Origin: Halorarius halobius
GTDB lineage: Archaea; Halobacteriota; Halobacteria; Halobacteriales; Haloarculaceae
Assembly: GCF_024298865.1 (NCBI RefSeq)
Contig: NZ_CP101161.1
Location: forward strand, 1,881,227 to 1,945,226
Length of the DNA: 64,000 nucleotides
Reading direction: 5' to 3'
The translations under genes and the position numbers were made by a program. Position 1 is the stretch's first letter, and each line of letters starts with the position of its first letter. The notes under the pieces are model-generated. The model was given only the letters and a program-made list of their open reading frames with translations. It was not told where the DNA came from and did no database searches. This document shows positions 1-8,145 of the stretch, one piece after another.

Positions 1-666
1 GTTCAGGTGCCGGGGCGTGTTGTGCTCCTCGGCGCGGAAGATGGGGCCGATTTCGAACACGCGCTCGAGGTTCGAGCCGACCATCAGCTGTTTGAACAGC
101 TGGGGGCTCTGGTTCATGAACGCCTCCTCGCCGAAGTAGGTGATGGGGAACAGCTCCGTGCCGCCCTCGGTGCCGGTGGCGACTATCTTCGGCGTGTTTA
201 TCTCCGTCGCGTGGAACGCGCGGAACTCCTCGCGGACGGCCCGAAGCACCTCTGACCGGATTTCGAAGATGGCCTGTCCCTCCCCGCGCCGGAGGTCGAG
301 CGTCCGGTTGTCGAGCCGCGTCGACAGCTCCGCGCCGACCTTTCCCGAGGGGTCCAGCGGGAGCTGGGTCTCCGCCTCGGCGACGACCTCGATGGACTCG
401 GGGACGACCTCGACGCCCGTCGGCGCACGGGGCTCCTCCTCGACGTCGCCGACGACCGTGACGACGGACTCGCGGGCGGCGTCGAGCCCCGTCTCCACGA
501 GCTCGTCGTCCATCTCGTCTTTCTCGAGTTTTACCTGTATCTTCCCCGTCGTGTCCCGCACGATGAGGAAGGCGATACCGCCGAGGTCGCGGAGTTCGTG
601 GACCCAGCCGGCGACCGTCGCGTGCTGGCCGGGCTCGGCGTCCGCGGTGTAGGTCCTGTCCTGCAT
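1..666 (-). CDS. aspS: Aspartyl-tRNA synthetase, N-terminal part (runs off the window)
   Basis: Charges tRNA with aspartate in the cytoplasm. Only the first 222 codons are in the window; the gene continues beyond base 1. The N-terminus reads [18 protein letters not shown] and folds as the OB anticodon-binding domain (about residues 1-105), followed by the class II catalytic domain with motif 2 visible as [11 protein letters not shown] near residue 212. The short archaeal-type layout without a bacterial insertion domain is typical; many archaeal enzymes of this type also charge tRNA-Asn, which cannot be judged here. The ATG was chosen because a TATA-like element (691-697) lies about 27 bp upstream. 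Confidence 0.95.
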   Translation of the reverse strand, partial: MQDRTYTADAEPGQHATVAGWVHELRDLGGIAFLIVRDTTGKIQVKLEKDEMDDELVETGLDAARESVVTVVGDVEEEPRAPTGVEVVPESIEVVAEAETQLPLDPSGKVGAELSTRLDNRTLDLRRGEGQAIFEIRSEVLRAVREEFRAFHATEINTPKIVATGTEGGTELFPITYFGEEAFMNQSPQLFKQLMVGSNLERVFEIGPIFRAEEHNTPRHLN

Positions 667-690
667 GCCCGCGAGTTCTCGCGTCCCCGA

Positions 691-697
691 CTTAAGC
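691..697 (-). promoter_or_regulatory. TATA-like element for aspS
   Basis: GCTTAAG on the minus strand, centred about 27 bp before the aspS ATG, which implies a leaderless transcript. Confidence 0.5.
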
Positions 698-701
698 CCC
701 G

Positions 702-1364
702 TTATTCCGCGTTCGTGCGTCCGTCGTCGACCCGGAGCGCCGACTCGATGAGCCGCGCGTACCCCCGGCGCAGTCGCTCGCTCACCGCCTGGTCGGAGAT
801 GTCGAGCGCCGCCGCCAGTTCGGCGGTGGTGACGGCCCGCGGAATCTCGAAGTAGCCACGCTCGTATGCGAGTCGGAGCGTCTCCCGCTGCTGGGGCGTC
901 AGATGTGCGGGCTCGCCGGTCGTCTTCGTCCCCTGGTGGAGATGCTTCAGCCGGAACTCCACGCCGTGGTTCTCGAGGAACTCGCGGTACGTGGCGAACG
1001 ACGCGCGGTCGGGGAACCGCGAGCGGGCGTGCCACCAGCCGTCGGCGTGGTACGCCTGCAGTCGCTCGGCGCCGAGGTCGGCCCACGCAGGGTACAACAC
1101 GATCTCCGTCGCCTCGGTGATCTGCATCGAGTAGAGCCGCTGGCCGTCGACCTCGCTTAACACCTCCAGGTTCGTGACCGTGGGGTCATCGCGGGCGGCC
1201 GCGTCGAACGCGTCGACGCCGCCTTCGACCCACAGGAACATGGTCGGGTGGTCGGGGTCCGTGGCGACGGTCCGCTCGATCTCCAGTGTGGCATCGACCT
1301 GCGCCAGCGTCTCGGCAAGCACCAGCGCGCCGGACCGGACCGCGTACCCCACGATAATGCTCAT
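702..1364 (-). CDS. Bacterio-opsin activator-type HTH regulator
   Basis: 220-residue transcription regulator of the haloarchaeal Bat-like family. Residues about 1-155 are the associated sensor-like domain of these proteins; residues about 160-212 are the HTH_10 DNA-binding domain (starts [18 protein letters not shown], helix region [16 protein letters not shown]). No GAF or PAS domain precedes it, so it is a short family member and its signal is unknown. It is transcribed alone, 35 bp upstream of aspS and in the same direction. The ATG at 1364 is preceded by a TATA element 27 bp away. The target genes cannot be deduced. Confidence 0.85.
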   Translation of the reverse strand: MSIIVGYAVRSGALVLAETLAQVDATLEIERTVATDPDHPTMFLWVEGGVDAFDAAARDDPTVTNLEVLSEVDGQRLYSMQITEATEIVLYPAWADLGAERLQAYHADGWWHARSRFPDRASFATYREFLENHGVEFRLKHLHQGTKTTGEPAHLTPQQRETLRLAYERGYFEIPRAVTTAELAAALDISDQAVSERLRRGYARLIESALRVDDGRTNAE

Positions 1365-1391
1365 CTAGCCAAGGTTTCAGCCCCCCCCATG

Positions 1392-1398
1392 AATAAAT
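1392..1398 (-). promoter_or_regulatory. TATA element for the Bat-like regulator
   Basis: ATTTATT on the minus strand centred about 27-30 bp before the ATG. A run of eight C/G pairs (1381-1388) sits between it and the start. Confidence 0.5.
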
Positions 1399-1499
1399 GT
1401 GCGGTGTGAGTTGTGGTTGGAAAAACCGCACGGCACCCGTGTCACTCGGTAGCTATCGACTCATTGACTCATCGACGGACGGACCGGTCACGGAATCGT

Positions 1500-1640
1500 T
1501 CGACGGCATCCCCCGTTCGGTTACGCTCCTCGCTCGCTCAGTTCGAGACCTCGCTGACTCGCGGTTCCTGCGTCACCGCTCGTCGTTCCGAGCCGCTCCC
1601 TGTGGTCGCGGCTCGCTTCGCTCGGTCTCGTGGGTCGCAT
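1500..1640. repeat. Haloarchaeal intergenic tail sequence reaching into the GGGP synthase 3' end
   Basis: Low-complexity sequence made of short palindromic runs such as gctcgcttcgctcggtctcg and cctcgctcgctcag. It begins in the intergenic gap and continues across the stop codon of the gene ending at 1573, where it encodes the tail [16 protein letters not shown]. The rest of the 1365-1572 gap shows only the upstream promoter and no gene. Confidence 0.5.
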
Positions 1641-2346
1641 CCCGTGCCCCCTCGACCGTCTCCCTGACGGCGTCGACGCCCGCGTCGTGGACCAGGTCGC
1701 CGACGATGACGGTGTCGGCGTGCCGTCCCATCTGGTAGGCGTCGTCGTAGCTCCCGACGCCGCCGCCGTAGAACAGCGTCGCCTCCTCGAGCGCCGCGGC
1801 CGCGGCCGCCACCTTCTCGGGGTCGCCGAGCATCCCCGAATACTCGACGTAGACGATCTCCTGGCCGAACATCTGCTCGGCCACTTCGGCGTAGGCGGCG
1901 ACGTCCTCGGCGTCGAGGTCACAGTCCGCCTGCGTGTACTCCGCGACCGACGCGTCCGGATTCAGCACGATGTACCCCTCCGTCGCCGTGCGCTCCCAGT
2001 CGATGTCGTCGTCGGTCTTCGCCCACGTCTTGTGGGCGCCCGTCACCCACGCCACGTCCCCGGCGTTGAACACGATGGGGACGAGGTAGCCGTCGAGCCC
2101 CTCGGTGTGGACCACCGCCCCCGAGTGGGAGGGCTCGATGTAACAGCCGACGCCGTTCTTCGCACACGCCCGGGCGCACGGCTCGACGACGTTGCGCATG
2201 TTCTCGTCGGTGATGTTGAGCGTCCCGCCGATCTCGATGGCGTCGGTGCCGGTCGCACAGACGTCCTCGAACGTCTCGCCGTCGACCAACTCCTTGTCGG
2301 GGTCTATCTTCACGATGTGGTCCCAGTCCGCCCAGGGAGCGCTCAT
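1573..2346 (-). CDS. Geranylgeranylglyceryl phosphate (GGGP) synthase
   Basis: Joins geranylgeranyl diphosphate to sn-glycerol-1-phosphate, the first ether bond in archaeal membrane lipid synthesis. 257 residues forming a TIM barrel of the PcrB/GGGPS family. Visible motifs are the early EIGGTLNIT loop, the [11 protein letters not shown] segment, YVEYSG near residue 170 and the phosphate-binding LFYGGGVGS followed by [10 protein letters not shown]. The C-terminal ~20 residues ([16 protein letters not shown]) look like translated intergenic repeat rather than family sequence. The ATG at 2346 has a TATA element (ctaaaac, 2371-2377) 27 bp upstream. It is monocistronic and faces away from the next gene. 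Confidence 0.93.
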   Translation of the reverse strand: MSAPWADWDHIVKIDPDKELVDGETFEDVCATGTDAIEIGGTLNITDENMRNVVEPCARACAKNGVGCYIEPSHSGAVVHTEGLDGYLVPIVFNAGDVAWVTGAHKTWAKTDDDIDWERTATEGYIVLNPDASVAEYTQADCDLDAEDVAAYAEVAEQMFGQEIVYVEYSGMLGDPEKVAAAAAALEEATLFYGGGVGSYDDAYQMGRHADTVIVGDLVHDAGVDAVRETVEGARDATHETERSEPRPQGAARNDER

Positions 2347-2451
2347 ACCCGCAAGACTCCCCCCCCGCGGCTAAAACGGCTTCGGATGGCGAGCCACGAA
2401 CGGAGTGAGTGGCTCGAAACAGTCGAACGGCGACCGCAGGGAGCCGTGAAC

Positions 2452-2521
2452 CGCGTGGCCGAGCGACCAACGGGAGCGAGGCCACGGTATAGCGAGCGGG
2501 GAGCGTGAGCGACCCGCGAGC
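2452..2521. repeat. Degenerate single copy of the 76-bp repeat unit
   Basis: The segment containing gggagcgaggccacgg and agcgagcgg matches, in inverted orientation and with a few changes, about 60 bases of the unit tandemly repeated at 27065-27406. The adjoining 2395-2451 contains further tail sequence of the same style. No gene is seen in 2347-2591. Confidence 0.55.
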
Positions 2522-2591
2522 TACGACCCCGGAGCGTGCCCACCGAACGCGAGCGACAGAACGAAACGCCACACCCACCTACTCCGGGCGA

Positions 2592-3476
2592 ATGCAGTAC
2601 CACGTCGACGGCGCGCTCGTCGCCCGCGAGGACGCCACGGTCTCGGTCGAGGACCGTGGGTTCCGCTACGGCGACGCCGCCTTCGAGACCTGTCGCGCGT
2701 ACGGCGGCGAGGTGTTCGCGTGGGACCGCCACCTCACCCGCCTCGAACGCACCTGCGAGACGCTCGGGATGTCCGGGGCGGTCCCCGACGACCTCGCCGT
2801 CCGCGTGGCGGAGACGCTCGACGCCAACGACCTGCGCGACGCGTACGTCCGCGTCTCCGTCACCCGGGGCGTCCAGCCCGGGAAACTGACGCCGCGCGAG
2901 GAGGTCGACCCGACGGTGGTCGTGGTCGTCAAGCCGCTCCCGCGGGGTGGTCGCTCGGGCGACCGCGTCTGGGACGACCCCGCCGTCGTCCAGACGGTGA
3001 AGACGCGGCGGGTGCCCGACAGCGCCGTCCCCGCGGACGCGAAGACCCACAACTACCTCAACGGAATCCTCGCCCGTCTCGAACTCCGGCGGGCGACCAC
3101 CGACGCGAACCGGCCGGACGAGGCGCTCCTCCGTGACGTCGACGGACACCTCCAGGAGGGCGCGACGAGCAACGTGTTCTTCGTCGACGACGGAACGTTG
3201 AAGACGCCCGAACGGGGCGAACTCCTCCCGGGCATCACGCGCGAACTCGTCCTCGAGTTGGCGGCCGACGAGTCGTTCCCCGTCGAGACGGGCACGTACG
3301 GCGTCGACGACCTCCGTGGGGCCGACGAGGCGTTCCTGACGAACACGACGTGGGAACTGCGGCCCGTCGCCCGCGTCGACGGTATCGAGGTCGGAAGCGG
3401 CCCCGTCACCACCCTACTCCAGCGGCTGTACGACGACCTCGTGGAGCGACGGTGTTACGCGGACCGCAAGCGTTGA
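2592..3476 (+). CDS. pabC: Class IV PLP aminotransferase, probable 4-amino-4-deoxychorismate lyase
   Basis: PLP-dependent class IV enzyme of 294 residues, same fold as branched-chain aminotransferases and aminodeoxychorismate lyase (4-aminobenzoate formation for folate). The start is MQYHVDGALVAREDATV; the upstream in-frame extension is repeat-like and was excluded. Features: DRGFRYGDAAFET near residues 25-37, the Schiff-base lysine in AKTHNYLNG, the QEGATSNVFF cofactor-binding motif, and ELLPGITRE. The assignment to PabC rather than another class IV aminotransferase is by haloarchaeal family resemblance. The likely partners PabA and PabB are 11.5 kb away at 14.5-17.0 kb. Confidence 0.75.
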   Translation: MQYHVDGALVAREDATVSVEDRGFRYGDAAFETCRAYGGEVFAWDRHLTRLERTCETLGMSGAVPDDLAVRVAETLDANDLRDAYVRVSVTRGVQPGKLTPREEVDPTVVVVVKPLPRGGRSGDRVWDDPAVVQTVKTRRVPDSAVPADAKTHNYLNGILARLELRRATTDANRPDEALLRDVDGHLQEGATSNVFFVDDGTLKTPERGELLPGITRELVLELAADESFPVETGTYGVDDLRGADEAFLTNTTWELRPVARVDGIEVGSGPVTTLLQRLYDDLVERRCYADRKR

Positions 3477-3501
3477 ACCTCCCGCCCCCGACGTGCCGAC
3501 G

Positions 3502-3933
3502 ATGACCGGCGACGACCGGCGCCTCGCCGCCGTCGAGGACGTGCCCGCGGAGTCGACCCTGCTGGTGACGCTCCGTGAGGGGAGCGACGAGCGGGAGGCG
3601 CTCCTCGTGCGACTCGACGACGGCGTCGCCTGCTGGCGCAACTACTGTCAACACTGGACCGACGTGAGACTCGACCGCGGCTCCGGTGCCCGCGTGAAGG
3701 GCGGCGAGATATGGTGTCAGAAACACGCCGCCACCTTCGACCCCACGACCGGGGAGTGCACGTTCGGTCCCTGCGAGGGCGCGTATCTCGAGGAGGTGGA
3801 CGTGGAGGTGCGCGACGGCGGGGTCTACCTCGCTGACGACGACTACGCGTTCGTCCGGCAGGGGCCCGCCGAGGAGAACACGGACGAATCGCTCACGAGT
3901 GGCGGCGGCCGCATCGACTTCACGGGGTCGTGA
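3502..3933 (+). CDS. Rieske [2Fe-2S] domain protein
   Basis: Soluble 143-residue protein consisting almost only of a Rieske domain. The cluster ligands are visible as the CQH (C-x-H) of NYCQHWTDV and the CQKH (C-x2-H) of WCQKHAATF; a further Cys pair follows (GECTFGPCEG). It has no signal peptide or membrane helix, so it is probably a cytoplasmic ferredoxin-like electron carrier and not part of a bc complex. The ATG at 3502 is preferred over the GTG at 3493. Its TGA overlaps the GTG start of the next gene, so the two are translationally coupled. Confidence 0.85.
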   Translation: MTGDDRRLAAVEDVPAESTLLVTLREGSDEREALLVRLDDGVACWRNYCQHWTDVRLDRGSGARVKGGEIWCQKHAATFDPTTGECTFGPCEGAYLEEVDVEVRDGGVYLADDDYAFVRQGPAEENTDESLTSGGGRIDFTGS

Positions 3934-4343
3934 ACCGCGTCACCGACGACCTGTACGTGGGGAGCCGAGCCGACGCCGCCGACCACGCGGCCCTCCGCGA
4001 GGCGGGCGTCACGTTCGTCCTCCGGGTGACCGGCCGCGGGCCCGAGGCGGGGTATCCCGACGGGGTGACCGTCACCGCGGTGCCGATGCGCGACGGCCCG
4101 CAGAACGACCCGGTGCAGTTCGGCGAGGCGGTCGACCGCCTGCGCGGGGCGTTGGGCGAGGAGACGGTACTGGTCCACTGTGCGGCGGGTACCTCGCGGA
4201 GCCGGTCGGTGGTCGCGGCGGCGCTGGCCGCCGAGCGCGACATCCCGCTTGCGGACGCCTACGAGCGGGCGGGCGCGACGCCCGAGGAGCCGCCACACGA
4301 CGCGCTGATACGGCGAGCGGCGGGGTATCTCGACGGCGCATGA
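3930..4343 (+). CDS. Dual-specificity-type protein phosphatase
   Basis: 137-residue cysteine phosphatase. The P-loop signature HCAAGTSRSRS (residues about 84-94) has the catalytic Cys and Arg of the HCx5R family, and the acid residue is likely in the upstream VPMRDGPQND loop. Starts MNRVTDDLYVGSRADAADH, as usual in archaeal DSPs. The GTG start overlaps the TGA of the Rieske gene (GTGA), indicating one operon. The substrate (phospho-Ser/Thr/Tyr protein or another phosphoester) is unknown. Confidence 0.85.
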   Translation: MNRVTDDLYVGSRADAADHAALREAGVTFVLRVTGRGPEAGYPDGVTVTAVPMRDGPQNDPVQFGEAVDRLRGALGEETVLVHCAAGTSRSRSVVAAALAAERDIPLADAYERAGATPEEPPHDALIRRAAGYLDGA

Positions 4344-4358
4344 GCGCTCGCCGGCCGA

Positions 4359-4649
4359 CTACTCGATTTTGAACGTCGGCTCCGCGATGGCCTCACTTTT
4401 GCACTCGGGGCACCGCGAGGGGCGGTTCGCGGGGTCGTCGAACGCCGAGAAGCCGCAGTCCCGGCACTCGGGCGGCGCGACCAGCAGGCGCTCGTCGGTG
4501 CCCGACAGCGACTCCGAGACGTGCTTGACGTGTGCGAGCGCGCTCTCGGTCGTCACCTCGAACTCGGTGGCGAGCGCGCTGGCCTGCATCGACTCGCGGC
4601 GGAGGCGGTCGGCGATGCGCTGTCGCGTCGTGCGGTCTGCCCCCTGCAT
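4359..4649 (-). CDS. HTH regulator fused to a C-terminal zinc ribbon
   Basis: 96-residue predicted transcription regulator. Residues about 8-60 form a winged-helix-like HTH (DRLRRESMQASALATEF then TTESALAHVKHVSESL). Residues 62-85 form a zinc ribbon with two Cys pairs, CRDCGFSAF and CPECKSEAI. The arrangement matches the archaeal family of HTH domains fused to Zn ribbons. The ATG was set by a TATA element 27 bp upstream, giving a leaderless transcript; a longer in-frame extension is ignored. It converges on the phosphatase gene. Target unknown. Confidence 0.82.
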   Translation of the reverse strand: MQGADRTTRQRIADRLRRESMQASALATEFEVTTESALAHVKHVSESLSGTDERLLVAPPECRDCGFSAFDDPANRPSRCPECKSEAIAEPTFKIE

Positions 4650-4673
4650 AGCTGGTGGTAGCCTGTGGGTGGG

Positions 4674-4679
4674 TAAATC
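4674..4679 (-). promoter_or_regulatory. TATA element for the HTH-Zn ribbon gene
   Basis: GATTTA on the minus strand centred 27 bp before the ATG at 4649. Confidence 0.5.
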
Positions 4680-4795
4680 TCTTCGGACAGATTCGGCGGG
4701 TGTCGTGCGGGTGGCTCGGTCCCGGTTCGAGGTGTCGTCGACGCCTCTCGTCGCACTGAAACACCCCCGAACTACGTCGCCTAGCCGGTTCGCAA

Positions 4796-4803
4796 GGATT
4801 AAC
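4796..4803 (+). promoter_or_regulatory. TATA element for the DUF5789 gene
   Basis: GGATTAAC centred 28 bp before the ATG at 4828. Confidence 0.45.
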
Positions 4804-4827
4804 CACCGGTAGCCGGAACCCCGAGGT

Positions 4828-5112
4828 ATGGCAGACGAAGACGAGGAGGAGTCCGGTCCCGTCGTCGAACTCGGCGAGGGCGAGTCCGTCGAGGGCGTGC
4901 CGCTCGCGCAGGTCACCTCGCGGCTCCACTTCGGCATCGAGAAGAGCGAGGTCGTCCGCCGCGAGGGCGACGTGACGATTCGGACGCCGGAGGGCGGCCG
5001 CGAACTGGGCGACGTGCTCGAGGCGTCCGACGAGACGTACTTCCCGACCCGCCAGGAGTTCGAGGCCGCCGTCCGTGACGTGGTCGGCACCGGTCCCGTC
5101 CCGACCGAGTAG
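4828..5112 (+). CDS. DUF5789-like small acidic protein
   Basis: 94-residue haloarchaeal protein of unknown function. The family features are a short acidic N-terminus, the mid segment LAQVTSRLHFGIEKSEVV, and a C-terminal TYFPTRQEFEAAVRDVVG helix, resembling the DUF5789 family. It has no membrane segment or recognisable catalytic motif. It lies 2 bp upstream of the CPBP protease gene, so the two are probably cotranscribed. A leaderless promoter is visible. Confidence 0.7.
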   Translation: MADEDEEESGPVVELGEGESVEGVPLAQVTSRLHFGIEKSEVVRREGDVTIRTPEGGRELGDVLEASDETYFPTRQEFEAAVRDVVGTGPVPTE

Positions 5113-5114
5113 CG

Positions 5115-5786
5115 GTGTCGACCCCGTCGGTCCGCGCCACGCTCGGACGAATCAGTTGGGTCCAGCGCGCGCTCGCCGTGGGGCTGGCGCTGGCCGTCGC
5201 CTGGAGCTACTGGCATCCGAGCGGCCTCGAGGAGCGGATTCTCAAGGACACGCTCCTGTACGTTGCAATCCCGGGTGCGCTGGCGGCCGCCCACGGCCGA
5301 AAGCTCGGCTGGCGCGTCGACCGCACTGCGCTCCGTAACACCGTGCTGTTGGCGGCGTTCGTCACCCCCTTCTACGTCGTCGGCTCGTCGCTCCCCTCGG
5401 TGCGGGCGTTCTACCCGATGTGGAGCGGCTCGCTCGACAACTTCTGGATGCACTCGCTGAAGCAGTTCGCCGTCGTCGTCGCCGCCGAGACGTACTATCG
5501 GGGTCTACTCTGCGTCGGCGTGCGGGAACTCGGCCGGAAGGCCGCGTTCATCAGCCCCGTCATCTACGCCGTCCACCACGTCGGCAAGCCACCCATCGAA
5601 CTCCTGTTGTCAGGGCCGACGGACGTCCTCTTTGGCCTCGTCGACTACGAGTCGAACTCGATTCTCCCCTCCGTGGTCGCCCACGGGGTCGGGCTCGCAC
5701 TGCTGGACTGGCTGGTGCTCCACGACCCGTTGATTCCGACCGCGACCGTCCTGCGGTGGCTCCGCTGGCTCCCTCTGCCGCTGTAA
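5115..5786 (+). CDS. CPBP family intramembrane protease
   Basis: 223-residue membrane protein of the CPBP (CAAX protease/bacteriocin-processing, Abi) family. About six hydrophobic segments are visible. The family motif appears as ETYYRG (E-x3-R, first catalytic Glu and Arg, near residue 133), followed by conserved histidines in VIYAVHHVGK and VVAHGVG. The double-Glu of the usual EExxxR is AE here, which is seen in part of the family. Starts with GTG two bases after the DUF5789 stop. Substrate unknown. Confidence 0.8.
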   Translation: MSTPSVRATLGRISWVQRALAVGLALAVAWSYWHPSGLEERILKDTLLYVAIPGALAAAHGRKLGWRVDRTALRNTVLLAAFVTPFYVVGSSLPSVRAFYPMWSGSLDNFWMHSLKQFAVVVAAETYYRGLLCVGVRELGRKAAFISPVIYAVHHVGKPPIELLLSGPTDVLFGLVDYESNSILPSVVAHGVGLALLDWLVLHDPLIPTATVLRWLRWLPLPL

Positions 5787-5850
5787 CGCTCGTGTGAGGA
5801 AGGCGCAATACAGCAACCTTTTCGCCGTCGTGTACCGTCTGTCCGCGTAG

Positions 5851-6300
5851 ATGCTCCCTATCGACCCCACTGCGCTCGACGCGGAGGACATCGGCGAGAA
5901 GGAGGCCACCCTGCACATGGACCACGCCGCGGCCGTCGAACACGTCCGCGAGGCCTTCGTGGAAGCGGGGTTCGGCGTCGCCACCGAGTTCTCCCCCTCG
6001 GAGATGCTCAACGAGAAGGTCGACGCCGGCCGCGACCCCTACTACGTGCTCGGTGCGTGCAACCCGAACATGGCCGACCGGGCGCTCGACGCCTCCGACA
6101 ACCGCATCGGTGGCCTGTTTCCGTGTAACGTCGTCGTCTGGCAGGAGGAACCGGGCGTCCAGACGGTGTACCACGTCTCCATCATGAAGATAGCCCGTCT
6201 CACGGGGATGGCGCCCGACGACGAGACCATGCAGGAGATAGTCGAGGACACCGGCGAGCTGGTCGAGGCCGCCTGGAGCAACCTCGACAAAATCGAGTAG
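5851..6300 (+). CDS. DUF302 domain protein
   Basis: 149-residue cytoplasmic protein of the DUF302 family, whose function is not established. The motif region YYVLGACNPNMADRALD followed by IGGLFPCNVVVWQE is characteristic. No signal peptide or membrane helix. The ATG is preceded by an AT-rich stretch (caacctttt) about 28 bp upstream. It is transcribed alone and converges on two small membrane-protein genes. Confidence 0.85.
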   Translation: MLPIDPTALDAEDIGEKEATLHMDHAAAVEHVREAFVEAGFGVATEFSPSEMLNEKVDAGRDPYYVLGACNPNMADRALDASDNRIGGLFPCNVVVWQEEPGVQTVYHVSIMKIARLTGMAPDDETMQEIVEDTGELVEAAWSNLDKIE

Positions 6301-6303
6301 CGG

Positions 6304-6522
6304 TCAGTCGTCGTCCTGCAACTGCTCGACCTGCGCTTCGAGGCGGCCGATTTTCCGCTCGATGCGGTCGAGCCGTTCGTCGACGCTCCCACCGCTCCTT
6401 ATTCGCAACAGGAAGTAGCCGCCCCCGCCGAGGAGCGCGACGAGCACGAGGAGGTTGACGAGCAACGCGAGCGCACCGATGGCCAGTTCGGGACCGCCGG
6501 GTATCGACTGGAGGGCGAACAC
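6304..6522 (-). CDS. TatA-like small membrane protein with coiled coil, copy 2
   Basis: 72 residues: a single hydrophobic helix (about residues 15-40) and a charged heptad-like tail (DRIERKIGRLEAQVEQLQ). The N-terminus MFALQSIPGGPELAIGALAL resembles the opening of haloarchaeal TatA, but the hinge and amphipathic helix of true TatA are replaced by a coiled coil. Start is GTG at 6522, 25 bp after the paralogous upstream gene, so the pair is probably one operon. Role unknown. Confidence 0.7.
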   Translation of the reverse strand: MFALQSIPGGPELAIGALALLVNLLVLVALLGGGGYFLLRIRSGGSVDERLDRIERKIGRLEAQVEQLQDDD

Positions 6523-6547
6523 GCCCGCGACGAGAACCGGCGGGCGC

Positions 6548-6790
6548 TTAGTCGTTCTCCCGGCGCTCGTCGTCGGCCCCCTCGCCCGCCCGCACCCGGT
6601 CGAGTTCCGACTCGAGTTCGTCGATGCGCGCCTCTAGCTCCTCGGTGCGGTCGCTCCCGCCCGAGCGACTCCGATAGAGGACGACGCCCACGGCGACCAG
6701 CGCCAGCGGGACGCCGAGCAACAGTACCATGATGAGCAGGATGACGAGCAGTTCCGGGCCGCCGGGAAGGCCCATCTGGAGGGGGAACAT
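6548..6790 (-). CDS. TatA-like small membrane protein with coiled coil, copy 1
   Basis: 80 residues, paralogue of the next gene downstream. N-terminus MFPLQMGLPGGPELLVILL, a long hydrophobic helix to about residue 40, then a strongly charged coiled coil (ELEARIDELESELDRV). Homologues are often labelled Tat translocase subunit TatA because of the PGGPELL start; the long helix and absent amphipathic helix make a Tat role doubtful. The ATG has a TATA element (ctatac) 27 bp upstream, within the gap to nreA. Confidence 0.72.
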   Translation of the reverse strand: MFPLQMGLPGGPELLVILLIMVLLLGVPLALVAVGVVLYRSRSGGSDRTEELEARIDELESELDRVRAGEGADDERREND

Positions 6791-6813
6791 ACCCGTACGT
6801 TGTGTCGCCTCGA

Positions 6814-8091
6814 CTATACGTCTTCCTGCCCGCCGAACGCCGCGAGGCTCGACTGGACGCCCGCGACGAGGTTCGACTTCCGGCGGAGTCGCGCCATCGA
6901 GATGGGCAAGCGGGGGGCGAGTTCGCGGACGGCGTCGTGGAACGTCTCGGCCTCCCCGTACTCACCGTCGACGGCGGCACGGACCGACTCGCGTATCTGC
7001 CAGACGCCGACCGGCGCCCAGTAGTCGGTGGTGGCGTGCCGGAGCACGAACGCCTTCGCCTGGCGGCCCTCCTCCGCGAGGCGTTCGAGCACGCCCAGCC
7101 GCGAGGCGTAGTACGCCCCCGCGGTTTCGTCGACGTAGTCGGTGCGGCCCTCGTACCCCTCGCGGTCGGCGGCGACGTAGTAGCTCCCCTCGGCGTCGGG
7201 GTTCCAGATGCTCCCGGGCGCTTTCATCTCGACGAGTTCGAACTCCCAGGTGCCCGGCGCCAGCACGACCCAGTACTGGTTGCCGACGTACTCGTCGTAG
7301 TAGACCCGCACCTCGTCGACCGACGGCGCGTTGTGTATCTGCCCGCGGAGGTACTGGCCGACGGTGTCGTCGACGGCCGTGATGGACCACCGGGTCGGGA
7401 CGAGTCGGCGGTTCTCCGCCTGCCCGAGCGCGCCGGCCGACAGGATGTCGTCGATGTCGTACACGTCGAACCCCTGCCGATAGAGATACGTCATCGCGCC
7501 CTCGGCACGCCAGTCGTCGTCCGACAGCGTCTTCTCGACGGCGCGGGGGACGTGGGGGTTCTCCGTGAGGTCCGCGCTCCGCGCCTGCGCCCGGGGCCCG
7601 GTCGGCGCGCCCACGTCGTCGATGGTCGCCCGTAGGTCCATCTCCGGTTTCCCGTCGAGACCCACCTCCACGTCGACCGGGCGGTCCGCGATGGCCACCT
7701 CCCGCTGGACGCCGACGAACCCGTCCCAGGCGTCGCCGACCTCCACCTCGACGGACCGCCCGGAGTTGAGCAGGCCCGTCCGCTTCTGGAACACGTCGTC
7801 GATGGAGTAGCCCTGCTCGTACCAGTCGCCGCTCGTCGTGTAGCTGGCGGCGTTGCCCTCGTCGCCGACCGGCGACAGCAGGCCCGTCGACACCCGCGGG
7901 TAGTTCGACCGGCCGACGAAGATGGAGGGGGAAGTAGAGCCGACGAGCGTGTCGTCCGAGAGGCGCTCGTCGAACCGCGACTCGACGGCCTCGACGTGGT
8001 CGGTGATGGCGTACGACTTCTCCTCGGCGAGTTTCCGCAGGTCCGCGGTCTCGTCGCGCTCGAACCCGTCGAGGTAGTCGTCGAGGCGCAT
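6814..8091 (-). CDS. nreA: DNA repair protein NreA
   Basis: 425-residue archaeal NreA family protein, linked in haloarchaea to repair of DNA damage and thought to act with PCNA. The N-terminal half begins MRLDDYLDGFERDE and contains the family block SPSIFVGRSNYPRVSTGLLS. The C-terminus carries VQSSLAAFGG, a good match to a PCNA-interacting (PIP) motif, followed by only four residues. The often-present N-terminal zinc-binding segment of other Nre proteins is not seen. It sits between TFB and the TatA-like genes, all on the minus strand. Confidence 0.88.
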   Translation of the reverse strand: MRLDDYLDGFERDETADLRKLAEEKSYAITDHVEAVESRFDERLSDDTLVGSTSPSIFVGRSNYPRVSTGLLSPVGDEGNAASYTTSGDWYEQGYSIDDVFQKRTGLLNSGRSVEVEVGDAWDGFVGVQREVAIADRPVDVEVGLDGKPEMDLRATIDDVGAPTGPRAQARSADLTENPHVPRAVEKTLSDDDWRAEGAMTYLYRQGFDVYDIDDILSAGALGQAENRRLVPTRWSITAVDDTVGQYLRGQIHNAPSVDEVRVYYDEYVGNQYWVVLAPGTWEFELVEMKAPGSIWNPDAEGSYYVAADREGYEGRTDYVDETAGAYYASRLGVLERLAEEGRQAKAFVLRHATTDYWAPVGVWQIRESVRAAVDGEYGEAETFHDAVRELAPRLPISMARLRRKSNLVAGVQSSLAAFGGQEDV

Positions 8092-8145
8092 ACCGGGCGT
8101 CGGGTCCGGGTCGCCTTCAACGGTTCGGCGGCGGACCGGACGTGG

